DNA from: Cruorifilaria tuberocauda
Taxonomy: Eukaryota > Nematoda > Chromadorea > Rhabditida > Onchocercidae
Assembly: GCA_013365365.1 (NCBI GenBank)
Contig: JABVXU010000014.1
Location: 62,001 to 126,000, forward strand
Length of the DNA stretch: 64,000 bases
Reading direction: 5' to 3'
Part shown: one piece after another, positions 1 through 14,080 of the stretch
How the letters are laid out: every line of letters begins with the position of its first letter
Position numbering within the stretch: the first letter of the stretch is position 1
Program-made: the position numbers and the translations under genes
Notes under the pieces: generated by a model
The model's input: only the letters and a program-made list of their open reading frames with translations
What the model was told of the DNA's origin: nothing
The model's database searches: none

Positions 1-1088
1 TAACTTTAAAGTAGGTCAAATGGGAAAAGTTGAAAATTATTATCGTTGAATGAAATTAATTATCGTTAATTGATGAATAAATAGTTCTTTAATTTAGAGA
101 TTTACCCTAAAAATTTTCCATAATTAATTTATTTATTTTTCTCTATTTTATTTAAATTTTAATTCAGGAAAAAACCAAAAGAGAAAAAAAGAAATTGCAT
201 AGGAAGACATTTAAAGGGACTAAATACTATCATTTTTTTATTTTCTACGACGTCCTTCAAAGATGAGATATCATTAAAATTGAACTTCCTCGAAAAAAAT
301 AATGGCATTTCGAATATCTGGCATCGAAAATATCGATTAAAGCAGAGAAAAAAAGAAATGGACGGTTAAAAGTGAATTTCGACTTTATCCTAAAATTTAT
401 TACCTAAATTACAGGTGGATTACTATTAGCATGAGAAGTATTGAATTACTTGCAAGCGTTATTAATAAATGAGAAATGCTTATTGAAATCGAAGAATAGC
501 ATGAAAGAATTATCCTCACTCACTGATAATTGGATCAAATAATATGAATAGAATTTAATTAATCTATTCAAATTATTGTATCAGTTACTTACACTTCAAA
601 ATTATACTAATTAAAAGTAATAAATAACACAAATTGTTAGCTTGGGAAATTTTTGAAAAAAAAATTGAAAGTAATAAAATTTATCACACTATAATTTTCA
701 ATGTATTAACAATGTATGAATGAACTATTTGAATTGTAATTAATAGTTTAAAATTTTGAAATGAATTTGAATTTCCACTAAATAAATATCTTTATTCGTT
801 AGATATTTGAATAGTATAGACTGTAATTTGCACTGTACTGATTGATTGATATGCACTGTAATAGAGAAATGATGATTATTAATAGTTCTCTCTACTTGGT
901 GAAATTTTTAGTAATGAATTTGAAATTGCAACAAATGGACAAATGGAAATTAATTTTAAATTCAAACCATTCTTGAAATCCAAATGATTTTAAATTAAAT
1001 TTATTTTAACAGATCGATTAATCCATACATTATAATTTTTTGTGATAAATTAAACAATTCATAATCATTTAATTAAGTACTTTTGCAG
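1..1088 (+). other. Intron of the semaphorin gene (5' part of gene outside window)
   Basis: AT-rich sequence with no exon I can support. It ends in a good 3' splice site (TTTTGCAG, last base 1088) feeding the first visible semaphorin exon in phase 2. The N-terminal part of the sema domain and the signal peptide are not encoded here, so the upstream exons must lie before base 1. Confidence 0.7.
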
Positions 1089-4000
1089 TATCAGATTTTT
1101 CTGGTGCTGATCCATTGATACATCGACGAAATATTTCAAAGATTGTTGATTTGGGTATTCGTACGGAACGAAATGATATCAAATTCCTGAATGAACCACA
1201 TTTTGTTGGTTCATTTAGAGATAGCAAAGTAAGTTTTGCATGATGAAAAATAAAAGTTAAAGTAACAGCGAATTTCACGTACTTTATTTGCGTTTAATAC
1301 GCTAAAAATCACTTTTTTCACAACAAGATCCTTTTCTTCTTTGCGAAATTGAATAATTTCAATAAACTCTGTGGATGATTTTCACATATATTCTTCATTT
1401 ATTTCCTTCAATTCACAATTAAACGAAACTTTTTTCAAGTTTTTTTTTTCAAATGAAAAATGAGCAAATAAAATTAACCGTTATTTCCATTTCAAACACG
1501 AAATTATCATATCTTTTCCTCTTTTAACAAATGTAATCTCTTTGTTGCTTCTTTTTCTATTCCACCTGAAATAACAAATGGTTGACATCACTCTTCGAGA
1601 AAAAGATAATAATACTTCGCTTCTGCTAGACAATAAAGAATTTCTGTTGAGGATAGAGAGGGGAAAACCGGTTTTCCGGCTCTTTTGTTTCTTTCCGTTC
1701 ATTCACATTGTAAACGTGACGGAATCCTATCTTGCTTTATAAAAATGAAGCAAAAAACGGAAAAGAATAATGGAATTGTAAATTTATTATTATTATTTTT
1801 TTTAAAATGAAAAAGCTATAATTTTGTGACTCCCTGTTGATTTAATTATCAAACAGTGATTTTCAATTTTCAAAAAAAAAATTTGGTGAAAATTTTCTGA
1901 TAGCAAACTTTTTTTCTTTATTTGCCTCTTTTTCATCCGTTTATAAAAATTACAATTTCAAAAAAATTGAAAAATGAAAAATTAAAAATGGAAATTGTTA
2001 TCAAAGTGAAATTTTCATTTCTAATAGTTTAACTATCTATTTCGATATAATAATTATGACTAAATATTAAATTTAGTAAAGTAAAAATTTTAATATTGAA
2101 TTTAATAAATTCTAACTTTAAACTATGTAAATATTGAAGTGAAGCATTTTAACCTAATAATAATACGGTTTTCTGCTTTTCCCTTAACCTCAATGAAATG
2201 TAATTTCGAAGATACTTCCAAGAAAACTTAAAATCATTTGCTCGGAATTGAAATTAGCAATGCTATTGATATCATTGTTATCATTATTATTGCTAATGCT
2301 GTTATCATTACTTGTTATTATCAATATCATCCTTTAAATATTCTTACATTGTGTGTTTATATCGTCGAAATAAATTCTTTTAACTGTAATACAATGTTAC
2401 CTTTCCTAAGTAATACTTTAAAATATAATAATTATTAACTTTCTAATGCAATACTAAAAGTACAATGATCATAATAAAGTACGAAAATCGATAATCAAAA
2501 GATAATCATAATCAAAATACAGTGCAAAATCATTTTATGCTTACTTCATATTTTTTCGTGACTGAAACGAAAATTACTTTCGAACATTTATACAAATACT
2601 TTATTTCTGTTTCTTCTTGATTGCTCAATTCATGAATTATGCATCATTCTTGAAAGTAATGAATAGTTTGATGATGCTTCGGGTGTTAGTTGAAATTGAT
2701 TCGAGAATTCATTTGAGAGTAATCTTTCACGAAATTACCATTTAATGCTTTAAAATAATTTTCCATTAATTTTGTTTAAGTAATTACCAATTGAATGAAT
2801 TAATTATTTAAGCATGAGACAACCAAAAAAAACTGATGGATGAAATTTCATTTCACAGATTTGAATTTCAAATAAATCAACTAATCGTAAAGGAAATAAT
2901 ATTAATTTATAATGCTTGTGATAGTAATTTAAAATATAAAAAATATGAGTGATAGTATTAGGTTGAAAGGAATTTGAGAGGGATAACTGATTTTTAATTA
3001 ACGAAAGAAACTTTTTTCATCAAGCAGTTGTTACTTAGTCTAATATTAATATTAATAACAATAATAGAATGAATTGCTGAAAAAAGTTGACTATAAAAGG
3101 AAGTAATTGTTTGTTAGATTTTGTTATTTTTATTTGTAATTAATTTTTAATTTTAGTATGTGTACATTTGGCTACGTGAACAAGCGATTGAGCACGAATC
3201 GTGCAACGGTGGTGCCATATATTCACGTATTGCTAGGCTTTGTCGATCAGATAATGGTGGGCCAAGGCCTTATTCCAATGAATGGACATCATTTGTAAAG
3301 GCTCGATTAAATTGCTCTATACCAGGCCATTATCCGTTTTATTTCGATCAGGTTAGCAGTAACATGAAAAAGAAACCTAGCAAAAATATTTTCTTTCAAG
3401 TTTCTTTTCAATTCCCTTAATGTTCTATTTAATTTGCTGAAATTATTTTGTTTATTGTAATTATTGGAAATTTTTTTTTCTTCCAAATTTATTAAATAAT
3501 TTAACAAACTTGAATTATGAACTTCAATACAACTTTTAATATGCAAATTTATTGATTTTTTCTTAAAAGTAAGTAATTGTTAATCAAAAGATTGCTTTCA
3601 ACTAATCAAAGTTCATCGTTGTGAACAATTTTCAGATAGAAGCTATTGCACCACCGGTAAATAGCCTTTACTCATCGGAGATGAAACAACTAGTCTACGC
3701 GGTATTTCGTAGTCCATTGGCTGGTATTTCTTCATCTGCCATTTGCGCCTTTGATATTGAACAGGTAAACGATGTCTTCTCGGAATCAAAATATGGCGAT
3801 CGGAACAACTTGCAATCGTTATGGTTAAGTGCGCTTTATAATGGCGCTTCAAAATATCGACCTGGTAATTTAACCATTGATACTTAGTGGATTAATGTAG
3901 CTTAAAATTAGGTTTTATAAGTGGAGGATAGGTTAAGTTAGAAGTTTTACAATTTAAAATTATATCAAGTTTCAAGCTCTATTATAAGTTATATTAATGC

Positions 4001-7000
4001 ATGAAAATTATTAGAGCGAAATTTAGATTTTGAAAACTTGGGAAAAGTTTAAAAATTATTTTAATACTTCCAGATTTTAGGTATAATTCCTTTCAGGTAA
4101 ATGCACAAATAATTCCCAGTTATTACCGGAAGAAGCGGTAGCATTTGCGCGAGCTAATCCGTTAATGAATGAAGCTGTACCAAATTATTTTGGCGCACCA
4201 ATAGCGATACATACGGGTTTTGATCATTTCACGCAAATTGTCATTGATCCTCAGGTATAATTTAATCATTAATTAATCAGTCACATGCGTTCAAAGAAAT
4301 TTACAAAAAAGCTGTATAGTCTGGTTATGAGGTGTAACAGTTAATTACAGGTGAAAGCACTTGATGGACATTTGTACGATATTATATTTATCGGTACCAA
4401 TCAAGGTAATATCTTCAAAATGGTTAATTTAGCTGGTACAAAAGCTACCACAAAGCAACCATCTCATCATATTTGTACATTTCAAATTACTAAAGTAAGT
4501 TCAAAATTGAGCATATATCAAAGGCATGATTAAAATTTAACGTGCAGAAAAAAATGACGCTTTTAAATCAAAAAAAGTTTTGATCTTAAAATGTAAATTG
4601 AAATTTTCGATAAGAATTTGTAAAATTTGAAAGGTAATATGAATTAAGAAGTTATTTATTAAAAAAAAAATTAGAATACGTCAACGTGTATTAATTTTGC
4701 GAGTAATGTAATAAGACTGAAATTCGTACCAAAATTTAGTACTGACTTACTTTTACAGGAACCAATTCGAAATATGATGCTATATCAGGGAAATATAGAA
4801 GGTAAATCTGTTGAACGGTACCTTATAGCTGTTAGTGAACGATCCGTTGCACGTGTTCCACTTGCGCAATGTAATCGTTTTGATACGTGTACCGATTGTA
4901 TTGCCTTACGTGATCCACATTGTGCATGGGATTTAGAAGCTAAGAAATGTGTGTTGCTAACTGATATTTCAAATGGGTATGCTTCTCATTAATTAATAAC
5001 TTTAATGATAGAAAAATATTCTAAGATGAAATTAAAGTTATTATGATAGCATCGATAGCAAAGAGAAAAGTTCCACGTGAAAAAATATTTTCTTATGAGA
5101 ATATTTCGCTAAAACAGTTCACAGCAATTCGTTATCACTATCATAAGAAAGATTACAATATCAAAGGTGAACGGTCATTCGGTATCATTAAAAAGTTTAT
5201 CAAAGATGAATCATTAAAAAGTTCATTAGCAGTAATTAATAGAAATATCAAAATTAATTCAGAATGATCGAGATAAATTAATTTCTAGCATAATCAGAAA
5301 TGTTTATTTGAAATAAATTTTTTTTTAATAATTAAATAAAATTAATTAAATAATTATTGAATAATAAATGAATAATATAATTAAATGTTATTTCAATAAT
5401 TATTAAATTAATAATTATAATTGGATAATTTAAATAAAATTATTTATACATGAAAGTTATTTTTATTTTATTTTGTTTTAAGTTTATTTTAATTCTAGTT
5501 CTCATCTCATCGTCAAACGAATTTTCGTAGTATTTAATATTTAGTCCTTGAAAAGATACCATTTTGAAGTGATTCATTATTTTTACAGGGTATATGAACA
5601 GGATATTATAACAGGTCAAGCAGAAAGTTGTGGTATTTTCACCGAACTTCAACATTTCTTCAATCTTGATACTGTACCACTGATTGTTGCTGAAAGTGAT
5701 GAACCTTTACAAGGTAATCATCAACCATCTTATTCTACTATTCTGCCTTTCTTCAATTAGTTAGCTAATTAAATATAAATAATTAAAAACTTTCATATTT
5801 GCGCAGTTAGTTAATTCTCATCTTTTGATACTGTATTATACTGTATTATGGTAGAATAGATGATACTGTATTCCCATATTGTAACATGAAATACATTACT
5901 AATAAGAAATGAATTTATTGTCTTATAAAAGATATTTAGGATACAATAATTTAAAACTGTTACATTAGTGATAAGAAATGTTGATATGAATGATAAGGAA
6001 TTCATCCTTTTAAGATGTGTCCTATATTCTTCCTTCATCAAATCCTCCGGTAATCAGTAGAAACTGTACGTGTGAAGAGCAGAAGCCGATTCCGGCTTGT
6101 GCTTCCAGTAGTAATTCAGCTGTAACTGCAGGTTTTTTTTCCTAAATTTATTCTAAATATTAGCATATTTTGAGTTTAGCAGAAATTACAAGAACTTGAG
6201 ACTTTTTTAAAATTGATTTTCAAGGAACTGTAGAAATTAATCTTTCCCTTTTTCTGTAACTCTTAAAAATTTATGTAAATTTCAAAATTTTTGACTTATT
6301 ATGAGAAATTTATGAATGATTGAGAATTTTTTTAATTTGTGAAATGCTAGAAATTTATTAAAGTTAGACATTGCTAATTGAAATTTAATTATTCATTTGA
6401 AAAACTTCCAAATTTATTGTGAATGAAGAAAGTATAGGAAACAAATGTTGTATAGTTTTGTATAATTTCCAGAATCAGCCTCATATTCTTTGCTTGAGCA
6501 TAGCTTCTTCATCCCAATACTTTGTGCTTCTACTGCAATGTTAGCAATATTTGTTGGTTTTTTCGTTGGGAATTTATACTGTCATTGGAAATTACCAGGT
6601 AGCGGAAAGCCTTCATCATGTCAAACATTTAGTACCACAACTCCTCAACCTATCTATGGTACCAGGTAATTTCACTCCCATGGATATATTATCAAATAGA
6701 TTACATTATCGTAATAATTTGAATTATTATTTTTGGAATAAGCTGAAAATCAAAGAGAATGAACCTTATTACTGAAATTACGAACCGATTTATTAATAAG
6801 TTTTAAAACATTTATTTCGTCACTGATTGTTATTACTAGATTTGAGCAGAAATTTAAAGCAAAACTTTTCACTGAAATTGTAATCTACAAGTTAAATTAA
6901 AAAAAATATTTCTCATTTTTACAAATTTCAGATTATCATCACCTTCATTGAGTATTATCAACGCTTATGAATCAATATCAAAATTTAACGGAGCTCTTCA

Positions 7001-7624
7001 ACCACGATCTGATTCACCCATATCACTTGTGGTTTGTCATTATTTGAATTTCATCATCTAACTTGATTTAAATATCTATTTGTAAAGATTATAATTTTAA
7101 TAATACTTATTATTATTGACTATTAAATATAATTAAACTTACAATGATATTATAATTTACAATATATCATAACAAATTAACTTAAACTTTAAACAAACAA
7201 AATACACATAACAAATTAACTTAAACTTACAATATATCATAATAATTATAAATTTAAGTAATAAAAATATCTTGAAAATATTTATAATAGATTATAATAA
7301 CAATAAATATTATAAGTGATAATCTTCGGAATATTTCTTGGGAATATTCAGCAAAATATAATTTTGTTAGTGACGGATTTCTTAGTGATCAAAAACAAAA
7401 GATATTTTTCACATAATTGTTAAATGTTTCAGATCATTAATTACCCTAATAGCAATGATTGGGTCAAATTCACTACAAAATAATTTTAAATTTATTTAAC
7501 TAATGGTTAGCACAAGAAGTGTTACTTCGATATTTTACAGGTAGAAGATTTATCGCATTCGTCATCATTAGTGGACAAATTGAAGCAATCAAAAAATCAT
7601 CGATCCAATCAAATCTATTTGTAG
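1089..7624 (+). CDS. Class-1 transmembrane semaphorin, 5'-partial (SMP-1/SMP-2-like)
   Basis: Exons read: 1089-1228, 3157-3351, 3636-3864, 4097-4254, 4351-4494, 4759-4976, 5589-5713, 6015-6131, 6473-6665, 6932-7031, 7541-7624 (stop TAG). All phases join, giving about 566 visible residues. The first exon carries the sema-domain signature SDFSGADPLIHRR and a KFLNEPHFVGSF stretch; the second has the cysteine-bearing CNGGAIYSRIARLC segment typical of the propeller. Exon 4759-4976 ends the propeller and contains a PSI module (CNRFDTCTDC, then DPHCAWD). Exon 6473-6665 holds a hydrophobic span (IPILCASTAMLAIFVGFF) followed by a short Ser/Thr-rich cytoplasmic tail. Sema-PSI-TM without an Ig domain matches invertebrate class-1 semaphorins (C. 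elegans SMP-1 and SMP-2), ligands for plexin in epidermal morphogenesis and axon guidance; class-2 MAB-20 is secreted, so it is less likely. Which of smp-1 or smp-2 is unresolved. The N-terminus is missing because of the window edge. Confidence 0.93.
1229..3156 (+). other. Long semaphorin intron
   Basis: Intron between the first two visible exons (donor GTAAGT at 1229, acceptor TTTTAG ending 3156). It is AT-rich with homopolymer A/T runs. I see no coding exon or structured RNA in it. Confidence 0.75.
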
Positions 7625-10600
7625 CAAATTTAATTCATTTCATTTGTTTGAAAGATACTTTCAAATCAATTTGCGGGTCTTTTCTGTATCATCTCTCTGT
7701 ACGTTTATAATGATAATGATAAAATGTATGAAGAAAAAGAAAAAAAATGTGAAAAATCAAGCTACATTTCAATCCTAAATGACTTTCTTGATATTTCAAA
7801 CAACCAATCATTCACCTTATGATTTTCTTTATAATAAAATCTCTATTATATTAATATGATTAGGAATGAGTTTTAGAAATGAATTTGAAACGGAAATTCC
7901 CAATTAATTTCATAAAATTAATATCTTTAATCTGAAATATTTCATTTAAATTTTCCTTAAATATTAAAATTTCATATAAAATAGTTGGTAAAGATCAATA
8001 ATATAGGCATTTGTATTAATATAAATTAATAATTCACTTCAAGTTTCATGATTTCAAGGAGGATTTCTGTTAGTAAATTTAGAGAACCTTGATGTATTTT
8101 AGTTTTTCTCGTTCGAAATTAATTTCAGTGCAAGAAAAAAGATTATTTCTTTCAGGAAAACACTTTACATATATGTATTTTTTATTCTATATACTATTAT
8201 TTAACCCTTAACAAATTTTTACTGATAAGTCAGAAGTAAAATTCATAGTTTAGTAAATTAAGTAAATAAACTGTATTTTCCAAATTTCTATTATTCGTTT
8301 AATATCTATTTTTGGTGCGATTTTTGTAAACAAAATTTTATAAATAATTAATTTAATTTGTGCTCAAATGTTCATTAACATTATCAAATAATGAATTTAT
8401 AATTTAAAATTGGATAATTTTAATTGATTAACTAATCCAAGATAAATCTCGTTTCATATCAAAATACCATAATTACTGCTAGAGATTGAACCAGAAGTAA
8501 CGATTACTGTGATTCTAAATAATTAGTATTGTTAAAGGATTAAATTAGAGCACAATCATTAAATTATCTAAGATTTAAGTAATTGTAAAACTACCATGGC
8601 TATTGTTAATAATGCAAATTCACTGATATCGAAAATTAACCATATGGAATAAAATTCCTCGGAATATATTTTCTCTTCATGTAAGTCTTTTGATGTTTGT
8701 ATATAGCCGTGTTATAAGTATTAGCACATTTTGAATAATATATGTTTCGTATACATCCATTATGCCACACGTATATATATTATATCCTAGTACGTATGCA
8801 GTACACATATCATATCAGCAGAAGTTACACGTGCCTGGAAGTAAGGATAAGGATAAAAGGAACAAGAATGTAATCAGTGTCATTATCATCAATCATTGTC
8901 TATTTTCTACATGTAGTAGAATGAAGAAAGAAGTAGAACGAAGTACGTGACGAAAAATCTTATCTAATCACGATAAAATTAATTAATCGATATTGCATTC
9001 TTTTAAACCTCCTTTTAGCATCTGTATCATTTCTCAATGACTAAAAGTATATATAACAATAACATCGATGTTCAATTTTTATTGATATGATTGTGCATAA
9101 AAATTGAATAAATTAAAATCTTAGCAAATTCAATGACGAAAAACTGAGATAAATTGATCAAATTGAATTAAATGAGCAAAAATAATGATTACACAGTAAT
9201 TCCTTGAAAGAATTACCGATATGTATGTATCTTTTATCATTATTGCATAAAAATATTTTAGCAGTATTAAATGCAAAAATTTTTCCACAATAAATAAAAT
9301 ACAGGAATTGACAAAATTTTCCAATATTTTAAAAAGAAAGAAAACAAGTCAGAAGAGAAGCAACTATTCATGAAATAGGTATATAGCTCTTTAACAATGG
9401 CTAAAAACTCTTACAAAGGATAAAGAATGATATGATGAAATTTGTTTCACAAAAAAACATTAAAAGAATGCAGAGGGAAATTCTGACTTGAAATTTGCAG
9501 CAAGGCATTGTCCAGTACTGTTTATCAATTACTTCCTACTGTTACTTCATAGTATGTGAAAAAAGATTACCTAAATTAAATATTTAATCTCAGGCAAGTT
9601 CACTCAAGTTTTATATTCTTTATAATCTTGAACAAATATTCATTTGCTCAAAAAAGCCAGCTAACTTTCTATCTTGAAATTTTTCCATACAAAACTTATA
9701 CTCCTTTAATGCTATGAATAGTATGAACTTCCTAGGAAGTGATATGATATAATTTAAACAGTTACCTGATCAGCGATCAGTGAATGCAATAGTAACAAAA
9801 ACATATGATAATGATGACTTATAGCTGTATATCTAAGTGAAACTCTGAATGTTTATTGATAAAACATTTAATAAGATTCGATAGAGTAAGGCTTAATTCT
9901 CGGAATTCTTCGATAAAGCATGATCGAACTACAAACTTTTACAAAATTTTCAATTGAGATTTAAACTTAATTTGCAGATATACGGGTCAAAATAAATGTT
10001 AATTTTGAACAAATGCGTAAAGAATAGTACTCACATAATGAGATGAAAAGGCAAACGAACAAAGGCGGAATGGAAATATGAACTGAATCTAAATGATTTC
10101 GAAACTGCAAAGCAAATAAACAACTATAGGAAAGTATCTGAATAATAAAAACCACAACTAAATCAAATGATGTAGAGAAATTTAAGTCTGTATAGCTAAG
10201 GTTACGTGAGACCACGTGAGAGATGAGTAATACACGCAATGTTAACATAAAAATTTTAAAGTAGTTAATATTGCAATGACTGCTAAAGAAAAGTAAGGAA
10301 AAGACGTATGTAAAATAAACTATATGAATGTAAAGCTAAAATCTTTGAGAACATAGAATGATTTCGAATGATATTTACACAGTACAATTCAACTTTTCGA
10401 GAAAGATAACAATGCGAATGTTCAATAGTTATCATAACAAACCCTTGTTTTCAAGTGAAAATGAGAATGCTATTAGTTTTTAAATTTCATGAAAAGTCGT
10501 TTAAAATTTAAAAATGAATAAAACTGACGCATACAAACTTCTTTCTTCTCAACATATAATGCATTAACAAAAAAAAGTGAACAAAAAATTGTTGCTATAT

Positions 10601-10750
10601 GAGAACTATTCACACCTTCATGTCATCCAATTTTTAAATTGTCAAACAAAAACAATCAATATTTTTCTCCCAGAAAAAAAAATTCATATTTGCACTTCAT
10701 TTTAATATTCTTACACTTATTAACCAAATCCAATATTCATTGAAGGAACT
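7625..10750. other. Convergent intergenic region, semaphorin / afadin
   Basis: About 3.1 kb between two 3' ends (semaphorin on plus, afadin on minus), so it should hold both 3' UTRs. It is AT-rich. Open frames here (for example 9967-10248 minus) have poor codon use, hydrophobic low-complexity translations and no splice context, and I do not call them genes. Confidence 0.6.
7833..7838 (+). terminator. Possible poly(A) signal of the semaphorin gene
   Basis: First AATAAA about 210 bases after the TAG stop at 7622-7624, on the transcribed strand. The hexamer is common by chance in DNA this AT-rich, so this is only a candidate. Confidence 0.3.
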
Positions 10751-13700
10751 TTAGAAATCATCTATTGTTTGTTCGATTTCACGCTGTATAGTGGATGCTT
10801 TGTAGCGATTCTTTAGAGTTCTTTCACCGATTTGCTCCGCAAATAGTTGCATTTTATCGCGGAATCCTAGTTTGGAACCATCAATCTGAAAAAACAATTG
10901 ACTTCGGAAAAATAAAAAAAAATTTAAAGCTTTTCTGAAATAAATTTTTTGAATTTCTGTTAACAAAGATGAGGACTTCATAGTTTGTAATATTTCCTAC
11001 TAATTGTTGAGTAAGCTAGCCAACAGTTGATTCCAAATTTTTTTACTTCAAGTCAAAAAATCACTTTTGCTTCTTTTGCTGCATGTTGTTTTGCTTCCAA
11101 TTCAATAAGACGTACTTGTCGTGGATCTCGATATATCTCATGAGTACCAAGTACCTGGAATACACAAGAGATAAATAAATCAATAAATAATTGAGATATT
11201 GTTAATATTTTTATTACATGAGTAACGAAATCTACTTGAGTTCGTGGTTCCTGTTGATCGTCATCTTCATAAAGAAGTCTGCTATCATTGTCCGAATCTT
11301 GTCGCCCAATATTTTCTGCAACTTTGTCATTCCACTGTACTCCCCTTTTCTTTAATATCGTCTCATCAGAATTCTTGCTAAATAAAACATCGCAATCATT
11401 AAATTTTACAAATAAAAGATGAATGCAAAGAGATTATCAAGCAATGAAATCTGTTGTGATAAGTTTTGACCATTAAGATGAATCAAGAAAACATACCTCG
11501 TTAATAAAGTATCTTTCTTTTCTTCAAGCAATTCCTCTGTTCCTATAACAGGAGTATCTTGCTTCTGCCATTCAGCTATTTTTCCGTCAGTCATTTCTAA
11601 AAATTCACCGAAACATCTGACAGTAAAAATCAGTAATATATGTACAAAAATATAAGTGGATAGAATCAAAATGAAATTGAATTTCACCAACCTAATTTTA
11701 TTAAATTCTTATCACATTTTTCTCGTAAGTTTTTCGGCCGTTCAAAGCAAGAATTGTCCTGTCTACAAGAAATAACGGTCTCTGGCGACAGGGACTTCGA
11801 CTGCTCTCGTTCAGCGATGTTTTTGCTTGAATTTGATTCAATTAGAAATGGTACACGAATTTTTGCTAGCTCGTTAACAAGATCACGATATTTTTGATGA
11901 TCTGCTTCAGTCATTGCAGAACCTTTTGATTCAAGTTCATCCAATTGCTCGTTCAACTCATCTCGTCTCTGGGAAATATGAAGTGTTAACATTATGAAGG
12001 ATTTTCTTTTAAAAAGAGGAACGAAAGCAGAAGAAAAAAAGGAGTTTAGGGAATCATATACTAGATTCAATCTCAAAAAATACGCAACATACTAGAAAGA
12101 CAGACTAAAAACCATGACAACGAAAAGGAAAAGGAAACCACACGGAAAAAATTTACGGTGACATAACGTTTCGGTGGTACAGGTGGTGCCTTCTTCGTAT
12201 ACCGACGTCCTGGACATTCATCCATCACTACTCCTGATTCTTGCACCGTAGTAACAACCGATGATCGAGCAGAATCGTGAGATGAGGTGGAAGCAACCGA
12301 ACTTTGTTCACGTAATTTGGGATTTGTGTTAATGATTCGTGAAGCCTCAAATTGTTGCTGAGTAGAATTGTGTGAGAAAGGACGTTGATAGGGAAGAATG
12401 TTGCGCGAAGAGGTAGAAGAATAAGATGAATCGAATGCAGAATGATCTTCGATCAGGGGTAAATTTGCATAATCCGTAACTGGTGACGACGATGTACTTG
12501 ACAGGACATGTTCGGACTATAAACAAACAAATAGATAAAGAGAAAGAAAAAACTGAAAGTCGGAGAAAAAAGCAAAAAGGATAAAAGATTGTGTCAAATT
12601 TTCAAAATTTTAAATTCAAACAGACCTCAACTTTTACAATATAATTTTAATTTCTTTGAATACCAAGCAATTTTTTCACAAAGGCAACTACTATGCAAAG
12701 GAAAATCAATGAGGAAGGAGGTAAATTGAGAGTATAATTAACATTGATATGAAAAATAGAAACTTGCATTGGGTAACAATAGAATGATGCAAAAAACAAC
12801 ATACATGAAGAGAGAAAATTTCGAGGATAGAATGAAAACTCACTGATAGAGCATTTTTCAATGTTGAACTATGGTAATGATTGGAAGAAGATAAAGCAGA
12901 GCTGGTATAAAGGTGGGATGGAGAATGTGATCGTGAATGGTACTGTTGCTGCTGTTGACGTAGAGTTGGTGATGGTGTGGGACGCAAAGGTTGTATAACA
13001 ATGGGACGAATGTTCCGATAATGAGATGGCATGGTGCTACGTTGCGAATTTGCTGTACTTGTTTGATATTTTTCACACGGTACTGGAACAGTATTAGTAC
13101 CAGAAGATGGCTGTAACGATGTCAGAGATACCGTCAATGATTTGTCAACCTGAAAATAACGATTAAAGAAAAATAAATAATATATAAATGGCTAGAATTA
13201 TACTGAGAACTAAATCAAGTCAAACCGGATTATGATAAATATCAGATGTTGAAGCCGAGCGACTTTTGATGGCCTCATGTCCAGTTATAGTAGTAACAGG
13301 ACCATGCTGTGGCTGTGTTCGATAAATATTATTAGTTACAGTCCCTAGATAACCGTTACGTGCAGGTTTCTGAAAAATAGAATTTTTATATAAAAGAATT
13401 ATTATATCTAAGATTTTCGTCAAATTTTGCAATAAAGAGAAGCTAAATAGATATCAAAGAAACAACTGGTATGGCTATTCTTTAATTTACGATCATATCT
13501 TGCTAACAACAAACTGTCATTACTCATCCAGTTGCAATGAATTTTGAAATGAAATTACCGGAAAGAACTGAATAATTTCAGAAAAATACCATTAGGTTGA
13601 AATGAGTGTTACTGGAATAATTAGAAGCCATTGATGTAGCTGAATTTTGACGTGAAAATCGTTGAATGTTAGCAGAAGCTATAAAATACAGAAAAATATA

Positions 13701-14080
13701 TTGTATAGATATTGTTAATTATAACTGACAAAATATTCAAATTAAACATGCAATAATTTATATACCAACTACGCAATGCAAAAATATTGATAAAACAGAT
13801 TAATTTGTAACAGAAGTTATAATTTAATTTGATTCAAAATAGATTATATGGTAATCGAATTTTGAAATGAAATTTATTGAGAGAATATTCTCATATTTTT
13901 AATCAGCAAATCGTAAAGCCAAAAATGCTAGTTATTTGGAGAGTCAAAGTAGGAAGTTTTTTTTAAAACAAGATTTTTGAGAATTGACAACAGCAAGTGC
14001 ATATGGTTACCATTAACAGCAACGCTTTCCGAAGAGTTCGGCATGGTCGACTGTTGACCGGAAGAAAGTGTTTGACCTGC
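10751..14080 (-). other. afd-1: afd-1 exons 25-34: disordered tail, coiled coil and conserved C-terminus
   Basis: Exons: 14011-14080, 13590-13678, 13226-13369, 12844-13149, 12157-12516, 11692-11968, 11497-11596, 11218-11377, 11065-11154, 10751-10885. Exons 25-29 are Ser/Thr/Gln-rich, with a short poly-Gln run and a proline motif APPVPPKR that could bind SH3 domains. Exon 30 has a charged helix (RRDELNEQLDELES, then DHQKYRDLVNELAKIR) matching the helical region of other afadins. Exons 33-34 carry EIYRDPRQVRLIELEAKQ and IDGSKLGFRDKMQLFAEQIG. The exon 31 acceptor is TTTTTAG before position 11596; the nearby CTGTCAG would put a stop in frame and was not used. Confidence 0.85.

Noticed and set aside
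9967..10248. Minus-strand open frame of 93 codons
   Set aside because: Hydrophobic low-complexity translation typical of AT-rich non-coding DNA; it falls downstream of the afd-1 stop with no splice context.
11597..11630. Alternative acceptor CTGTCAG for afd-1 exon 31
   Set aside because: It would place an in-frame stop a few codons later. TTTTTAG before 11596 keeps the frame.
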